The notes under the pieces: model-generated
Told to the model about the DNA's origin: nothing
Seen by the model: only the letters and a program-made list of their open reading frames with translations
Databases searched by the model: none
Assembly (NCBI GenBank): GCA_041497995.1
Contig: JBGQHM010000025.1
Span: forward strand, 1-33,067
Direction of reading: 5' to 3'
Length of the DNA: 33,067 nt
Source: DATKMS01 sp041497995
GTDB taxonomy: Bacteria; Desulfobacterota; Binatia; HRBIN30
Position numbers and translations under genes: made by a program
In this document: positions 16,301 to 23,279 of the stretch, piece by piece
Position numbering within the stretch: the stretch's first letter is position 1
How the letters are laid out: each line of letters begins with the position of its first letter

Positions 16301-16786
16301 CTATCCGAGTCGCCAGAGAGACAGCAGGGCCGCAGCCAATGCCACACAACTGATACCGGTGCGCAGCCAGTGCCACGCGCTCCAACGCCGCAGCTCGAGC
16401 GCGACGTCGTCGGCGCTGATGGTGGCTGCAGCGAAGCTGGCGTTAGCCCGTCGGAAGTAGAGGAAGAAGGTCACGACCGCCGCAACCGAGAATGCCGCAG
16501 CGACTACTGCGGGCCATCGGCCAGGATGACCTTCCCACAGGGAAACGAGCGCCGCCGTCACGGCAAGCAGCGCGGTCGCCGACGTGAGAGGTCCAAAGAA
16601 GCCGAGCAAGCGTTGATCGTTGGCCGCATACCACCGAAAGAACTCGTGCGGAGGAAGCGAGCGCCAGTACGGCACAAGGACGAATCCTTCCGTGAGCATG
16701 GCGCCCACGTAGAGGCCCAATGATGTTACCGAGAGCAGCCGCAGGACGTCGCAGACCAAGGACATCGCAGTTCGTGACTCTTCCAC
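16301..16786 (-). CDS. Integral membrane protein, DUF1772/DUF4149-like
   Basis: 161 residues with four hydrophobic helices and the start pattern SVTSLGLYVGAMLTEGFVLVPYWRSLPPHEFFRWY. That pattern resembles DUF1772 (anthrone-oxygenase-like) and DUF4149 small membrane proteins. The start is GTG 16784-16786, with AAGGAGG four bases upstream. Function unknown. Confidence 0.6.
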   Translation of the reverse strand: MEESRTAMSLVCDVLRLLSVTSLGLYVGAMLTEGFVLVPYWRSLPPHEFFRWYAANDQRLLGFFGPLTSATALLAVTAALVSLWEGHPGRWPAVVAAAFSVAAVVTFFLYFRRANASFAAATISADDVALELRRWSAWHWLRTGISCVALAAALLSLWRLG

Positions 16787-16833
16787 AGGCCCTCCTTGGG
16801 AGTCTAGTGCCGGGGGGTCGGTAGCGCGTCAGG

Positions 16834-17574
16834 TCACACCACGAGCGACAACGCGGCGACGATCAGCAGCAGGGACACCGCCAGCAGGAACCGTTGCTCG
16901 TTGAGCCGCTGGTGGATCCACTCACCAGCCGCGATGCTGGCAAGCACGGCGAGGACGGGCACACCCAACGTTCGGATGACGCCGGCGTCGAGCCGCCCGC
17001 TGAAGGCGAAGACCGCGATCAGCACAACGTTGAAGACGGACCATACCGCCGCCAAGGTGCTGCGGAACGCGCGCTTGTTCAGACCCGAACGACCGAGCAC
17101 CCACACCAGCAGCGGACCACCCGATGCGAACATGCCGTGCGCCACACCGGCGCCGAGCAGACCCGCGGCTCGCCATCTCGACGACAACGCGGCCGTGGAC
17201 CCGGCCCCAGGGCGCGCCACCTTCAACGCTTCGCGCACCGCCACAATCAATACGAATACCCCGAAGAGCCGCTGCAGGATGTCACTCGATGCGGACTGAA
17301 ACACGGCGAGCCCCAGCGCAACGCCGACGCTCATCCACGGCAAGATGCGGCGGAGGATCAAGTCGCGCGCGATGTGATGGCGATGGCGTGTGACCATGTA
17401 CAGCTGCAGCACGAGATTGAGCGGTACGATCATCGGCAACAGCTGATGGATCGGATACAGACGCACCGCCAAGGCCACAGTGATCAGCGTGCTGCCGAAG
17501 CCGATCGCGGCTTCGGTCGTAAACGCGAGCAGCACGATCACGGCGAACAGCAGGAGCCGCGGATCACTTCCCAT
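16834..17574 (-). CDS. TauE/SafE family sulfite/organosulfur exporter-like protein
   Basis: 246 residues with about eight hydrophobic segments. The pattern LLAFTTEAAIGFGSTLITVAL in the first helix pair and LLGAGVAHGMFASGGPLLVWVLG in the second is typical of the TauE/SafE family (two inverted repeats). Members export sulfite, sulfoacetate or other anions, but the substrate is not determined by sequence. I start at ATG 17572-17574; an upstream start would add 18 residues lacking hydrophobic character. Confidence 0.8.
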   Translation of the reverse strand: MGSDPRLLLFAVIVLLAFTTEAAIGFGSTLITVALAVRLYPIHQLLPMIVPLNLVLQLYMVTRHRHHIARDLILRRILPWMSVGVALGLAVFQSASSDILQRLFGVFVLIVAVREALKVARPGAGSTAALSSRWRAAGLLGAGVAHGMFASGGPLLVWVLGRSGLNKRAFRSTLAAVWSVFNVVLIAVFAFSGRLDAGVIRTLGVPVLAVLASIAAGEWIHQRLNEQRFLLAVSLLLIVAALSLVV

Positions 17575-17868
17575 TCGGATCAGCCAGCAAAGGCTGCAAC
17601 AGGTATGGCGAACACATCGAGCCGTCAAGCACCCGCGGATCCGGACGCGTAACGACCCATCGGCGGCCTGGGCCTTCCGGGCGACCTCGGGCGCACGCGG
17701 GTGGACCGGCAGCTGCAGCCGTATCCGGCTGTTTCAGCCTCCTTCAGCGTAGGCGCCGAGGCCGCGGAGGGCGACGGAATCGGCGCTCGATGCGCCGGTG
17801 GCCGGACTTCATTGAACTGCATGACGGGCGTCATACCCGCCCGCCAACGGTCCGCTAGCCTGCGCGGC
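17575..17868. other. Divergent intergenic region between TauE/SafE-like gene and moaA
   Basis: About 290 bases separate the two divergent starts. No gene is convincing here: the frames are open only because of high GC. A TAGCCT at about 17856-17861 ends seven bases before the GTG used for moaA and could be a -10 for a leaderless transcript. No clear operator is seen. Confidence 0.4.
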
Positions 17869-18864
17869 GTGCAGCACATCGCGTCCACGACGTTGCGCGA
17901 TCGGTACGGCCGTGTGGTTACCTACCTGCGCGTGTCCGTCACGGACCGCTGCAACCTGCGGTGCTTCTATTGTCTGCCACGCGGTACCTACCAATGCGGG
18001 CGGCTCGAGCAGCTCAGCCTGGACGAGATCGCCGAGCTCGTGCGTGCCGGCGTCGCGCTAGGAATCCGCAAGATCCGCATCACGGGTGGCGAGCCATTGG
18101 TGCGGCGCGGTATCGTCGAGCTGGTCCGCGACTTGCGCGCACTGCCCGGCATCACCGACCTGGCACTCTCCACCAACGGGACACTGCTCGCCGAGCAGGC
18201 TGCTGATCTCAAGGCAGCAGGGCTGATGCGGGTCAACATCAGTTTAGACTCGCTGCAACCCGCCGTCTTCCACGCCATCAGCGGCCGGCCTGATCTCGAG
18301 CGCGTTGTTGCGGGTATCGTCGCGGCCCGCGATGCCGGCCTCGCTCCCATCAAGCTCAATGTCGTCGTCATGCGTAGGGTCAACGACGGCGAGCTCCCCG
18401 CCATCCTCGACTTTGCCGCCCGACATGCGGCGCAGGTGCGCTTCATCGAGTACATGCCGCTGGGTCGCGGCGAGCGGTGGGAAGCTTCGTACGTGCCGCG
18501 CAGTGAAATCCTCGAACGCATCCAACCGTATCTTGTCGACGCGCCACCGTGCCGCCGCCCTGGGGATACGGCAGCGTACTATCCACTGCGCACCGGCGGA
18601 GATGTCGGCGTGATCAGCCCGGTGAGTTGCCGCTTCTGCGATCTCTGCAACCGCTTGCGGCTCACCGCCGACGGCTACCTGCGGCCCTGCCTCACCAGCG
18701 AGGGACAAGTGGATCTCCGCCCGGCCCTGCGACCGCACCTGCGCCCTGACAGTATTGCCGACGGGTTCCGCGCCGCCACCGCGGGCCGCCCGCTCCACGG
18801 CACCTACCACACCAGCGATGAGCGGCCGGGGACGGCGCGGTCGATGGCCGCCATCGGCGGCTGA
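17869..18864 (+). CDS. moaA: GTP 3',8-cyclase MoaA (molybdenum cofactor synthesis)
   Basis: Radical-SAM enzyme with CNLRCFYC (residues 28-35) binding the SAM cluster, RITGGEPLVRRGIVELV, LSTNGTLL, the NISLDSL motif, IEYMPLG, and the C-terminal second cluster motif SCRFCDLCNRLRLTADGYLRPCL (CxxC plus distant C). The protein ends MAAIGG; the terminal Gly-Gly pair is diagnostic of MoaA and needed for catalysis. It converts GTP to cyclic pyranopterin precursor with MoaC. I use GTG 17869 (331 residues, normal length); an ATG at 17821 would give 347. The gene lies just before a locus with molybdoenzyme accessory subunits, which fits. Confidence 0.93.
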   Translation: MQHIASTTLRDRYGRVVTYLRVSVTDRCNLRCFYCLPRGTYQCGRLEQLSLDEIAELVRAGVALGIRKIRITGGEPLVRRGIVELVRDLRALPGITDLALSTNGTLLAEQAADLKAAGLMRVNISLDSLQPAVFHAISGRPDLERVVAGIVAARDAGLAPIKLNVVVMRRVNDGELPAILDFAARHAAQVRFIEYMPLGRGERWEASYVPRSEILERIQPYLVDAPPCRRPGDTAAYYPLRTGGDVGVISPVSCRFCDLCNRLRLTADGYLRPCLTSEGQVDLRPALRPHLRPDSIADGFRAATAGRPLHGTYHTSDERPGTARSMAAIGG

Positions 18865-18880
18865 GACTCGAGAGATGACA

Positions 18881-18898
18881 ACAATCATGATCCATTGT
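18881..18898. promoter_or_regulatory. Possible TetR-type operator (inverted repeat)
   Basis: ACAAT, eight bases, ATTGT forms a perfect 5-bp inverted repeat in the 81-bp gap upstream of the TetR-family gene. It abuts the FNR-like box. Position and symmetry suit autoregulation by the TetR protein, but the half sites are short. Confidence 0.35.
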
Positions 18899-18937
18899 GA
18901 TGTAGATCCTGTTGCCCATCCGACCGTTCGGTAGATT
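18897..18937 (+). promoter_or_regulatory. Candidate FNR/Crp-type box with -10 element upstream of the TetR/respiratory genes
   Basis: GTGAT GTAG ATCCT at 18897-18910 matches 7 of 10 positions of the FNR-type half sites TTGAT-N4-ATCAA. TAGATT at 18932-18937 lies 31 bases from its centre, close to the spacing seen before the Crp/Fnr gene in this window (30 bases). The implied start of transcription would be within a few bases of the ATG at 18946, so the transcript could be nearly leaderless. Confidence 0.4.
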
Positions 18938-18945
18938 GCGCGGCA

Positions 18946-19584
18946 ATGACGGGCGGTGAGCACAGCACGCGGGCACGCATCCTCGAAGTCGCCGAAACGT
19001 TCCTCGGCGACTGTGGCTACCATGGCACACGCCTGCATCTCATCGCGCAGCGCGTCGGCATCCAGAAGGCCTCGCTCTTCCATTACTTCCCCAACAAGGA
19101 AGGCTTGTACCGCGCCGTGCTCGACGAGGGCTTTGGTGAAACGCAGGAGACCATCCGCCGCGTCATCGAAGCGGCGGGCGCGCCATTCGACAAGGTGCGC
19201 TTGCTGGTCGAGTCGTACGTCGACATGGTCGCGGCGCATCCCGCCCGCACGAAGATCCTGCTGCGCCAATCACTCGGCGACGCACCCAGCGGGCCACACG
19301 CGGCCGACTCGCAGCGACTGCTCGCTGTGATCGTCCAATTCATCCGTGACGGCCAGAGCGCCCAGACTTTCGAGGCCATCGATCCTGTGGCGCTGGTGCT
19401 GGGCATCGTTGCGATGGTGGCGTTCTTCTTCACCTCGGCACCGGTGTTGGCGCCGGCGTGGTGTGACGATCCGTGGAACGCCGCGCATGTGGAGCGCGTC
19501 AAGCGCCACGTCGTTCAGGTGGTCGAGCGCTGCCTGACCCCAACCGAGCGGCCACACGTCGCGGCGCGGCGGGCCATCGCGTGA
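18946..19584 (+). CDS. TetR/AcrR-family transcriptional regulator
   Basis: 212 residues with an N-terminal TetR helix-turn-helix: STRARILEVAETFLGDCGYHGTRLHLIAQRVGIQKASLFHYFPNKEGLYRAVL (about residues 7-59), followed by a helical ligand-binding domain ending in a hydrophobic VLGIVAMVAFFFTSAP helix. TetR proteins usually repress nearby genes until a small ligand binds. It lies 30 bases upstream of the cytochrome b-type gene, in the same direction as the whole respiratory locus, and may control it. The ligand is unknown. Confidence 0.9.
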   Translation: MTGGEHSTRARILEVAETFLGDCGYHGTRLHLIAQRVGIQKASLFHYFPNKEGLYRAVLDEGFGETQETIRRVIEAAGAPFDKVRLLVESYVDMVAAHPARTKILLRQSLGDAPSGPHAADSQRLLAVIVQFIRDGQSAQTFEAIDPVALVLGIVAMVAFFFTSAPVLAPAWCDDPWNAAHVERVKRHVVQVVERCLTPTERPHVAARRAIA

Positions 19585-19613
19585 ACGGACCAGCGGCACG
19601 CAGGAGAAACGGA

Positions 19614-20099
19614 ATGTCCCCCGCTCTCGCTCGACCGCTCCTGCACACCGCACACCTGCTGACGTTCGCGCTGCTCTTCGCTACCGGCCTGTTGTTGCTG
19701 CTCCCCGGTTTGCGGATCGCGGTCACCGGCGGCCATTCGCAGCTGCTCCGCACCGCCCACCGCTGGGGTGGCGTCGCTTTTGTCGTGCTGCCGCTGCTCA
19801 TCATGGTACGCTGCGGCGCGCGCAGTCTCGCAGCAGCTCCGGCCGCGCGCACGCTGCGCACGCTGTGGCAGGGCGGCCACGTGGCGCTCACGGTGGTGAT
19901 GAGCGTCGTCTTCACACTCACGGGGGCGGCGATCTGGGCGCAACGACTGCTGCCCGAGGCGGCCGGCGAGCTCTGCCGCTCAACCCATGACTGGCTCACA
20001 TATGCCGCCGGCTGTGTAGTGGCGGCGCATCTGCTCGAGGTCGGCACGGCTGCCCTAGTGGCGCGCGTGCGTGCTGCGGCCGCCGACTCGTCGGCGTGA
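19614..20099 (+). CDS. Cytochrome b-type membrane protein (formate dehydrogenase gamma/cyt b561-like)
   Basis: 161 residues with four hydrophobic helices and histidines placed at helix ends: RPLLHTAHLLTF, LLRTAHRWGGVAF, CRSTHDWLTYAAGC and VVAAHLLEVG. This pattern suggests a dihaem b-type cytochrome of the DsbB-sized FdnI/cyt b561 type that passes electrons between quinone and a peripheral enzyme. AGGAGAAACGG precedes the ATG at 19614. The stop is followed 20 bases later by the gamma-like gene, so they are probably co-transcribed. Haem binding is inferred from the His positions. Confidence 0.7.
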   Translation: MSPALARPLLHTAHLLTFALLFATGLLLLLPGLRIAVTGGHSQLLRTAHRWGGVAFVVLPLLIMVRCGARSLAAAPAARTLRTLWQGGHVALTVVMSVVFTLTGAAIWAQRLLPEAAGELCRSTHDWLTYAAGCVVAAHLLEVGTAALVARVRAAAADSSA

Positions 20100-20119
20100 C
20101 ATGCCAAGGAGGACTGCAC

Positions 20120-20791
20120 ATGCAATGTAGGAAAGTGACTGCCTCCCGCGAGCAACTGCTCGATCCAGTAGCTGCCGCGTGGAGTGGCATTCCCGGTGAG
20201 CCGCTCACTATGGCCGCCACGCCGCTGGCCAACCAGCCGTCGGAATACATCAAGGCCAGCCGTGACGAGAAGCAGATCGGCAAGGTCCGCAACCTCATGG
20301 TGCAGGCGGTCCACAACGGGCAGGACATCTTGATCCGCCTGTCGTGGGAGGACGCCACCGAGAACGTCGAGATCACCGACAATAACCAGTTCCCCGACGG
20401 CTGCGGCATTCTCATGCCCCTGAATGCCAGCGATCCACAGCGCGGCGATCCACCGATCGACGAGATGGGCAGCAAGGATGCGCCGGTCAACGCCTGGTTC
20501 TGGCGTGCCGACCTCAAGGACGTGCCGCACAACACCGTCGCGCGTGGTCTGGGTACCACACAGTTCTCCAAGAAGTGCCCGATCCAAACGAAGTCAACAT
20601 GGGGCCATGGCGCCTGGGCCGTCGTCTTTGCCCGGCCGCTGGCCGTGCCGGATCAGAAAGATGAAACGACACAGCTCGCCCCGGGCAGCAGCGTGAAGGT
20701 CGGATTCGCCGTCTGGGAAGGGAGCAACGGTGAACGCGCCGGCGTGAAGTCGTTCTCGAAGGAGTGGCGTGAGCTGTTGATAGAGACGTGA
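20120..20791 (+). CDS. Haem-binding ethylbenzene dehydrogenase gamma-like subunit
   Basis: 223 residues with the haem-b-binding EB_dh beta-sandwich pattern: GQDILIRLSWEDATENV, DAPVNAWFWRADL, WAVVFARPL, and the C-terminal KVGFAVWEGSNGERAGVKSFSKEW. This domain forms the gamma subunit of type II DMSO-reductase-family enzymes (ethylbenzene dehydrogenase, DMS dehydrogenase, selenate and chlorate reductase) and takes electrons via a haem b. GGAGGACTGCAC precedes the ATG. No signal peptide is visible at the N-terminus (MQCRKVTASREQLLDP), unlike the classic periplasmic gamma subunits. It lies directly upstream of the iron-sulfur beta subunit. Confidence 0.85.
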   Translation: MQCRKVTASREQLLDPVAAAWSGIPGEPLTMAATPLANQPSEYIKASRDEKQIGKVRNLMVQAVHNGQDILIRLSWEDATENVEITDNNQFPDGCGILMPLNASDPQRGDPPIDEMGSKDAPVNAWFWRADLKDVPHNTVARGLGTTQFSKKCPIQTKSTWGHGAWAVVFARPLAVPDQKDETTQLAPGSSVKVGFAVWEGSNGERAGVKSFSKEWRELLIET

Positions 20792-20857
20792 AGCGTCGCT
20801 CGTGAAGCGTGAAGCGTCAGAGGCCCTTCTGACGAGATACGCTTCACGCTTCACGAG
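20788..20857. repeat. Perfect 19-bp inverted repeat with GTGAAGC tandem units
   Basis: CTCGTGAAGCGTGAAGCGT at 20799-20817 is exactly reverse-complemented at 20839-20857. The 21-base spacer contains a second small hairpin (CAGA, six bases, TCTG at 818-831 of the same thousand). The unit GTGAAGCGT also overlaps the stop codon of the preceding gene at 20788. RNA from this gap would fold strongly and could attenuate or protect the mRNA; it could also be a mobile repeat. Confidence 0.85.
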
Positions 20858-20871
20858 AAACGGAGGCACAG

Positions 20872-21975
20872 ATGGCTGAACCGACCGAACAGCAGAAGGC
20901 GCAACGCGCCAAGGATCTCGCCAGCGAAGCGAAGAGTCAAAAGGCGATGCTGCGGCAGTCCAAGCGGCAGCTCGCTATGGTCTTCGACCTGAACAAGTGC
21001 CTCGGCTGCCAGACCTGTGTGGTGGCGTGCAAGACGTTGTGGACCCGCGACGAAGGCATGGAGTACATGTGGTGGGCCACGGTCAACACGCAGCCGGGCA
21101 AGGGTACGCCGCGCGATTGGGAAAACATGGGCGGCGGCTTCCACGACGAGGAGCCGCAGTCCGGCAAGCTCCCAACGCGGCGCGAGTTCGGTGAAGCCTG
21201 GGACTTCAACTACGACGAGGTCTTCTTCGGAGGCAAAGGCAACACCGTCCACCTCCAGCCTTCGGGCGATCCCGACTGGGGGCCGAACTGGGACGAAGAC
21301 CAAGGCGGCGGCCAATACCCGAACAGTTTCTACTTCTACCTGCCGCGCATCTGCAACCACTGCACGCACCCAGCCTGCCTCGAGGCGTGCCCGCGCAACG
21401 CCATCTACAAACGCGAGGAAGACGGCATCGTGCTGATCAGCGAGGAGCGCTGCAAGGGCTACCGCTTCTGCATGGAGGCCTGCCCCTACAAGAAGATCTA
21501 TTTCAACCACACGCGGCAGCTCTCACAGAAGTGCATCTTTTGTTACCCGCGCATCGAGAAAGGCGTGGCGCCCGCATGCGCGCGCCAGTGTCCGGGGCGT
21601 TTGCGGTTCGTCGGATTCCTCGATGACGAGAACGGGCCGATCTACAAACTGGTGAAGAAGTGGCAAGTCGCGTTGCCGCTACATCCCGAGCGCGGCACGG
21701 AACCCAACGTCTACTACGTCCCGCCGATCTCGCCGCCGCGCTTCGACGCCGATGGCAACCTCGACGAATCGAAGCCGCGGATCCCCACCGAGTACCTGAA
21801 GTACCTCTTCGGCGACAAGGTCGAGGCGGCGCTGGCGACCCTCAAGGCCGAGATGGCGAAGACCAAGGCGGGAGGCAAGTCGGAGGTGTTGGACACGCTC
21901 ATCGTGTACGAGTGGAAGAGCCTGTTCGGCCCGTTCACCAAAGACCCGGCCGAGTTGGAGCCGCGCAAGGTGTGA
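20872..21975 (+). CDS. DMSO-reductase type II beta subunit (NarH/DdhB/EbdB-like), four iron-sulfur clusters
   Basis: 367 residues with four ferredoxin-type cysteine sets: C43-x2-C46-x2-C49-x3-C53; C161-x2-C164-x4-C169-x3-C173; C194 with Tyr197 in place of a cysteine, then C200 and C204; and C221-x2-C224-x11-C236-x3-C240. The replaced cysteine in the third set marks a [3Fe-4S] cluster, as in NarH and DdhB. Internal insertions (GDPDWGPNWDEDQGGGQ) and the C-terminal DTLIVYEWKSLFGPF region are typical of this clade (nitrate, selenate, chlorate, DMS and ethylbenzene enzymes). It wires the molybdenum subunit to the gamma haem. GGAGGCACAG precedes the ATG. No catalytic alpha subunit is encoded beside it. 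Confidence 0.93.
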   Translation: MAEPTEQQKAQRAKDLASEAKSQKAMLRQSKRQLAMVFDLNKCLGCQTCVVACKTLWTRDEGMEYMWWATVNTQPGKGTPRDWENMGGGFHDEEPQSGKLPTRREFGEAWDFNYDEVFFGGKGNTVHLQPSGDPDWGPNWDEDQGGGQYPNSFYFYLPRICNHCTHPACLEACPRNAIYKREEDGIVLISEERCKGYRFCMEACPYKKIYFNHTRQLSQKCIFCYPRIEKGVAPACARQCPGRLRFVGFLDDENGPIYKLVKKWQVALPLHPERGTEPNVYYVPPISPPRFDADGNLDESKPRIPTEYLKYLFGDKVEAALATLKAEMAKTKAGGKSEVLDTLIVYEWKSLFGPFTKDPAELEPRKV

Positions 21976-21977
21976 AG

Positions 21978-22628
21978 ATGGAGACCATCAGCCTGCAGAG
22001 CGAATCGGGACACACTGCGGCCAACCGGTCGCGGATGTATCAGCTGCTCGGGGCGGCGTTCACGTTCCCAGACGAAGACTTCTTCGCATCCGTTCACGAC
22101 GGCACCTTCGCCACGACGCTGGCGGAGGCGTGCGTCGGGCTGCCGTACGATCTCACGAGCGTCGCGACGCTCGATCTCGTTGCCGGCGGGGCATCGTATG
22201 CCGAGTTCGAATCGGAATACATCCGACTCTTCGACGTCGGTCCCGCCGGTCCACCCTGTTCGCTGTATGGCGGCGTGTACGTCGGCGACCGCATGAAGGT
22301 GATGGAGGACGCGACGCGGTTCTACAACTTTTTCCACCTGCGCCTGTCGCCGGACATGCGTGAGCTACCGGACCACATCACCACGGAGCTGGAGTTCCTG
22401 CATTACCTGACATTCCGCGAGGCCGAGTCGTCCCAGCAGGGGCTCGATGTCTCGTCGCTGCTGCGTGCCGAGCGCGACTTCCTGGCACGCCACCTCTGCA
22501 AGTGGATGCCGCACCTGCAGGCGCGGCTGGCGAAGCAGACCACCTTGTCCTTCTTCCCGGCCTTGATCTGCTTCACCGCTACGTTCCTCGCAGCCGACCA
22601 AGCGTACGCGGCCGCGATCGCCGAGTAG
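21978..22628 (+). CDS. TorD/NarJ-type molybdoenzyme maturation chaperone
   Basis: 216 residues, all-helical, with the family landmarks RSRMYQLLGAAFTFPDEDFF, YAEFESEYIRLFDVGPAGPPCSLYGGVYVGDRMKVMEDATRFYNFF and LPDHITTELEFLHYLTFREAES. DdhD/SerD/EbdD/NarJ chaperones insert the molybdenum cofactor into the alpha subunit and hold it until assembly. The ATG at 21978 lies two bases after the stop of the beta gene (a GTG at 21972 overlaps it), so they are translationally coupled. A chaperone with no alpha subunit nearby implies that an alpha subunit exists elsewhere in the genome. Confidence 0.88.
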   Translation: METISLQSESGHTAANRSRMYQLLGAAFTFPDEDFFASVHDGTFATTLAEACVGLPYDLTSVATLDLVAGGASYAEFESEYIRLFDVGPAGPPCSLYGGVYVGDRMKVMEDATRFYNFFHLRLSPDMRELPDHITTELEFLHYLTFREAESSQQGLDVSSLLRAERDFLARHLCKWMPHLQARLAKQTTLSFFPALICFTATFLAADQAYAAAIAE

Positions 22629-22700
22629 GGAGGCGAGACAGCGACGCCTCAGTGAGGCAGAGGCCGATCGAATGAATCAACCGAACGGTAGGTAGGGAAC

Positions 22701-23261
22701 GTGACGGATCAGATGGAAAGCGCAGGCGTGCTGCCACGGCTCATGGAGCTGACGCGCCGCGAATTCTTCGCGCGCGGTCTCACCGCTGCCGGCTGGGGAA
22801 GCTTCGCCATCGTCCTCGGCGCGGGGGCGATCGAAACCGTGAGCTTCTTTTTCCCGCGCGTTGTCTTTCGGCCACCCAGTACGTTTCGGATCGGCACGCC
22901 GGAAGGGTTCCTCAGCAGCAGCGAGACCGCCGACCGGTTCGGGGTGGTGTTCGTCGATGACCGTTGGAAGTCTCAGCAACGCTTTTTCATCGTGCGCGAG
23001 CGCGACCGCGTTTACGCCACCTCGGCACGCTGCGCACACCTGGGCTGCACGGTGAACTGGTTTGCGGACCAACGGATCTTCAAGTGTCCGTGTCACGGCA
23101 GCGAGTATCACAGCGACGGCACCAACTTCGCCGGGCCGGCGCCGCGACCGCTCGATCGCTTCCGCATCGAGCTGAGCGTCGACGGACAACTCGTCGTCGA
23201 CACGAGCATCGTCTACGGTCCAGAGCGCTTCCGCGTCGATGGCGCGTTCGTGTCGGTATAG
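22701..23261 (+). CDS. Rieske [2Fe-2S] protein of a bc-type complex
   Basis: 186 residues. RREFFARG (residues 19-26) starts a Tat-like signal anchor with a hydrophobic helix to about residue 52. The Rieske cluster motifs are CAHLGC (C111, H113, C116) and CPCHGS (C129, C131, H132): two Cys and two His bind the cluster, and C116/C131 can form the stabilising disulfide. APRPLDRF follows, as in bc-complex Rieske proteins. It takes electrons from quinol at the Qo site. GTG 22701 is preceded by GGTAGGG. The gene heads a string encoding a ferredoxin-like protein, cytochrome b, subunit IV and cytochrome c. Confidence 0.92.
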   Translation: MTDQMESAGVLPRLMELTRREFFARGLTAAGWGSFAIVLGAGAIETVSFFFPRVVFRPPSTFRIGTPEGFLSSSETADRFGVVFVDDRWKSQQRFFIVRERDRVYATSARCAHLGCTVNWFADQRIFKCPCHGSEYHSDGTNFAGPAPRPLDRFRIELSVDGQLVVDTSIVYGPERFRVDGAFVSV

Positions 23262-23279
23262 GGGCGAGTGCTCCGGCCA

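Noticed and set aside
19499..20587. A 362-codon minus-strand open frame over the cytochrome b and gamma genes
   Set aside because: The plus-strand genes have ribosome sites and family motifs; the antisense frame has neither.
20788..20857. Tandem GTGAAGC units considered as the start of a CRISPR array
   Set aside because: Only three short units with no regular spacers; the structure is an inverted repeat.
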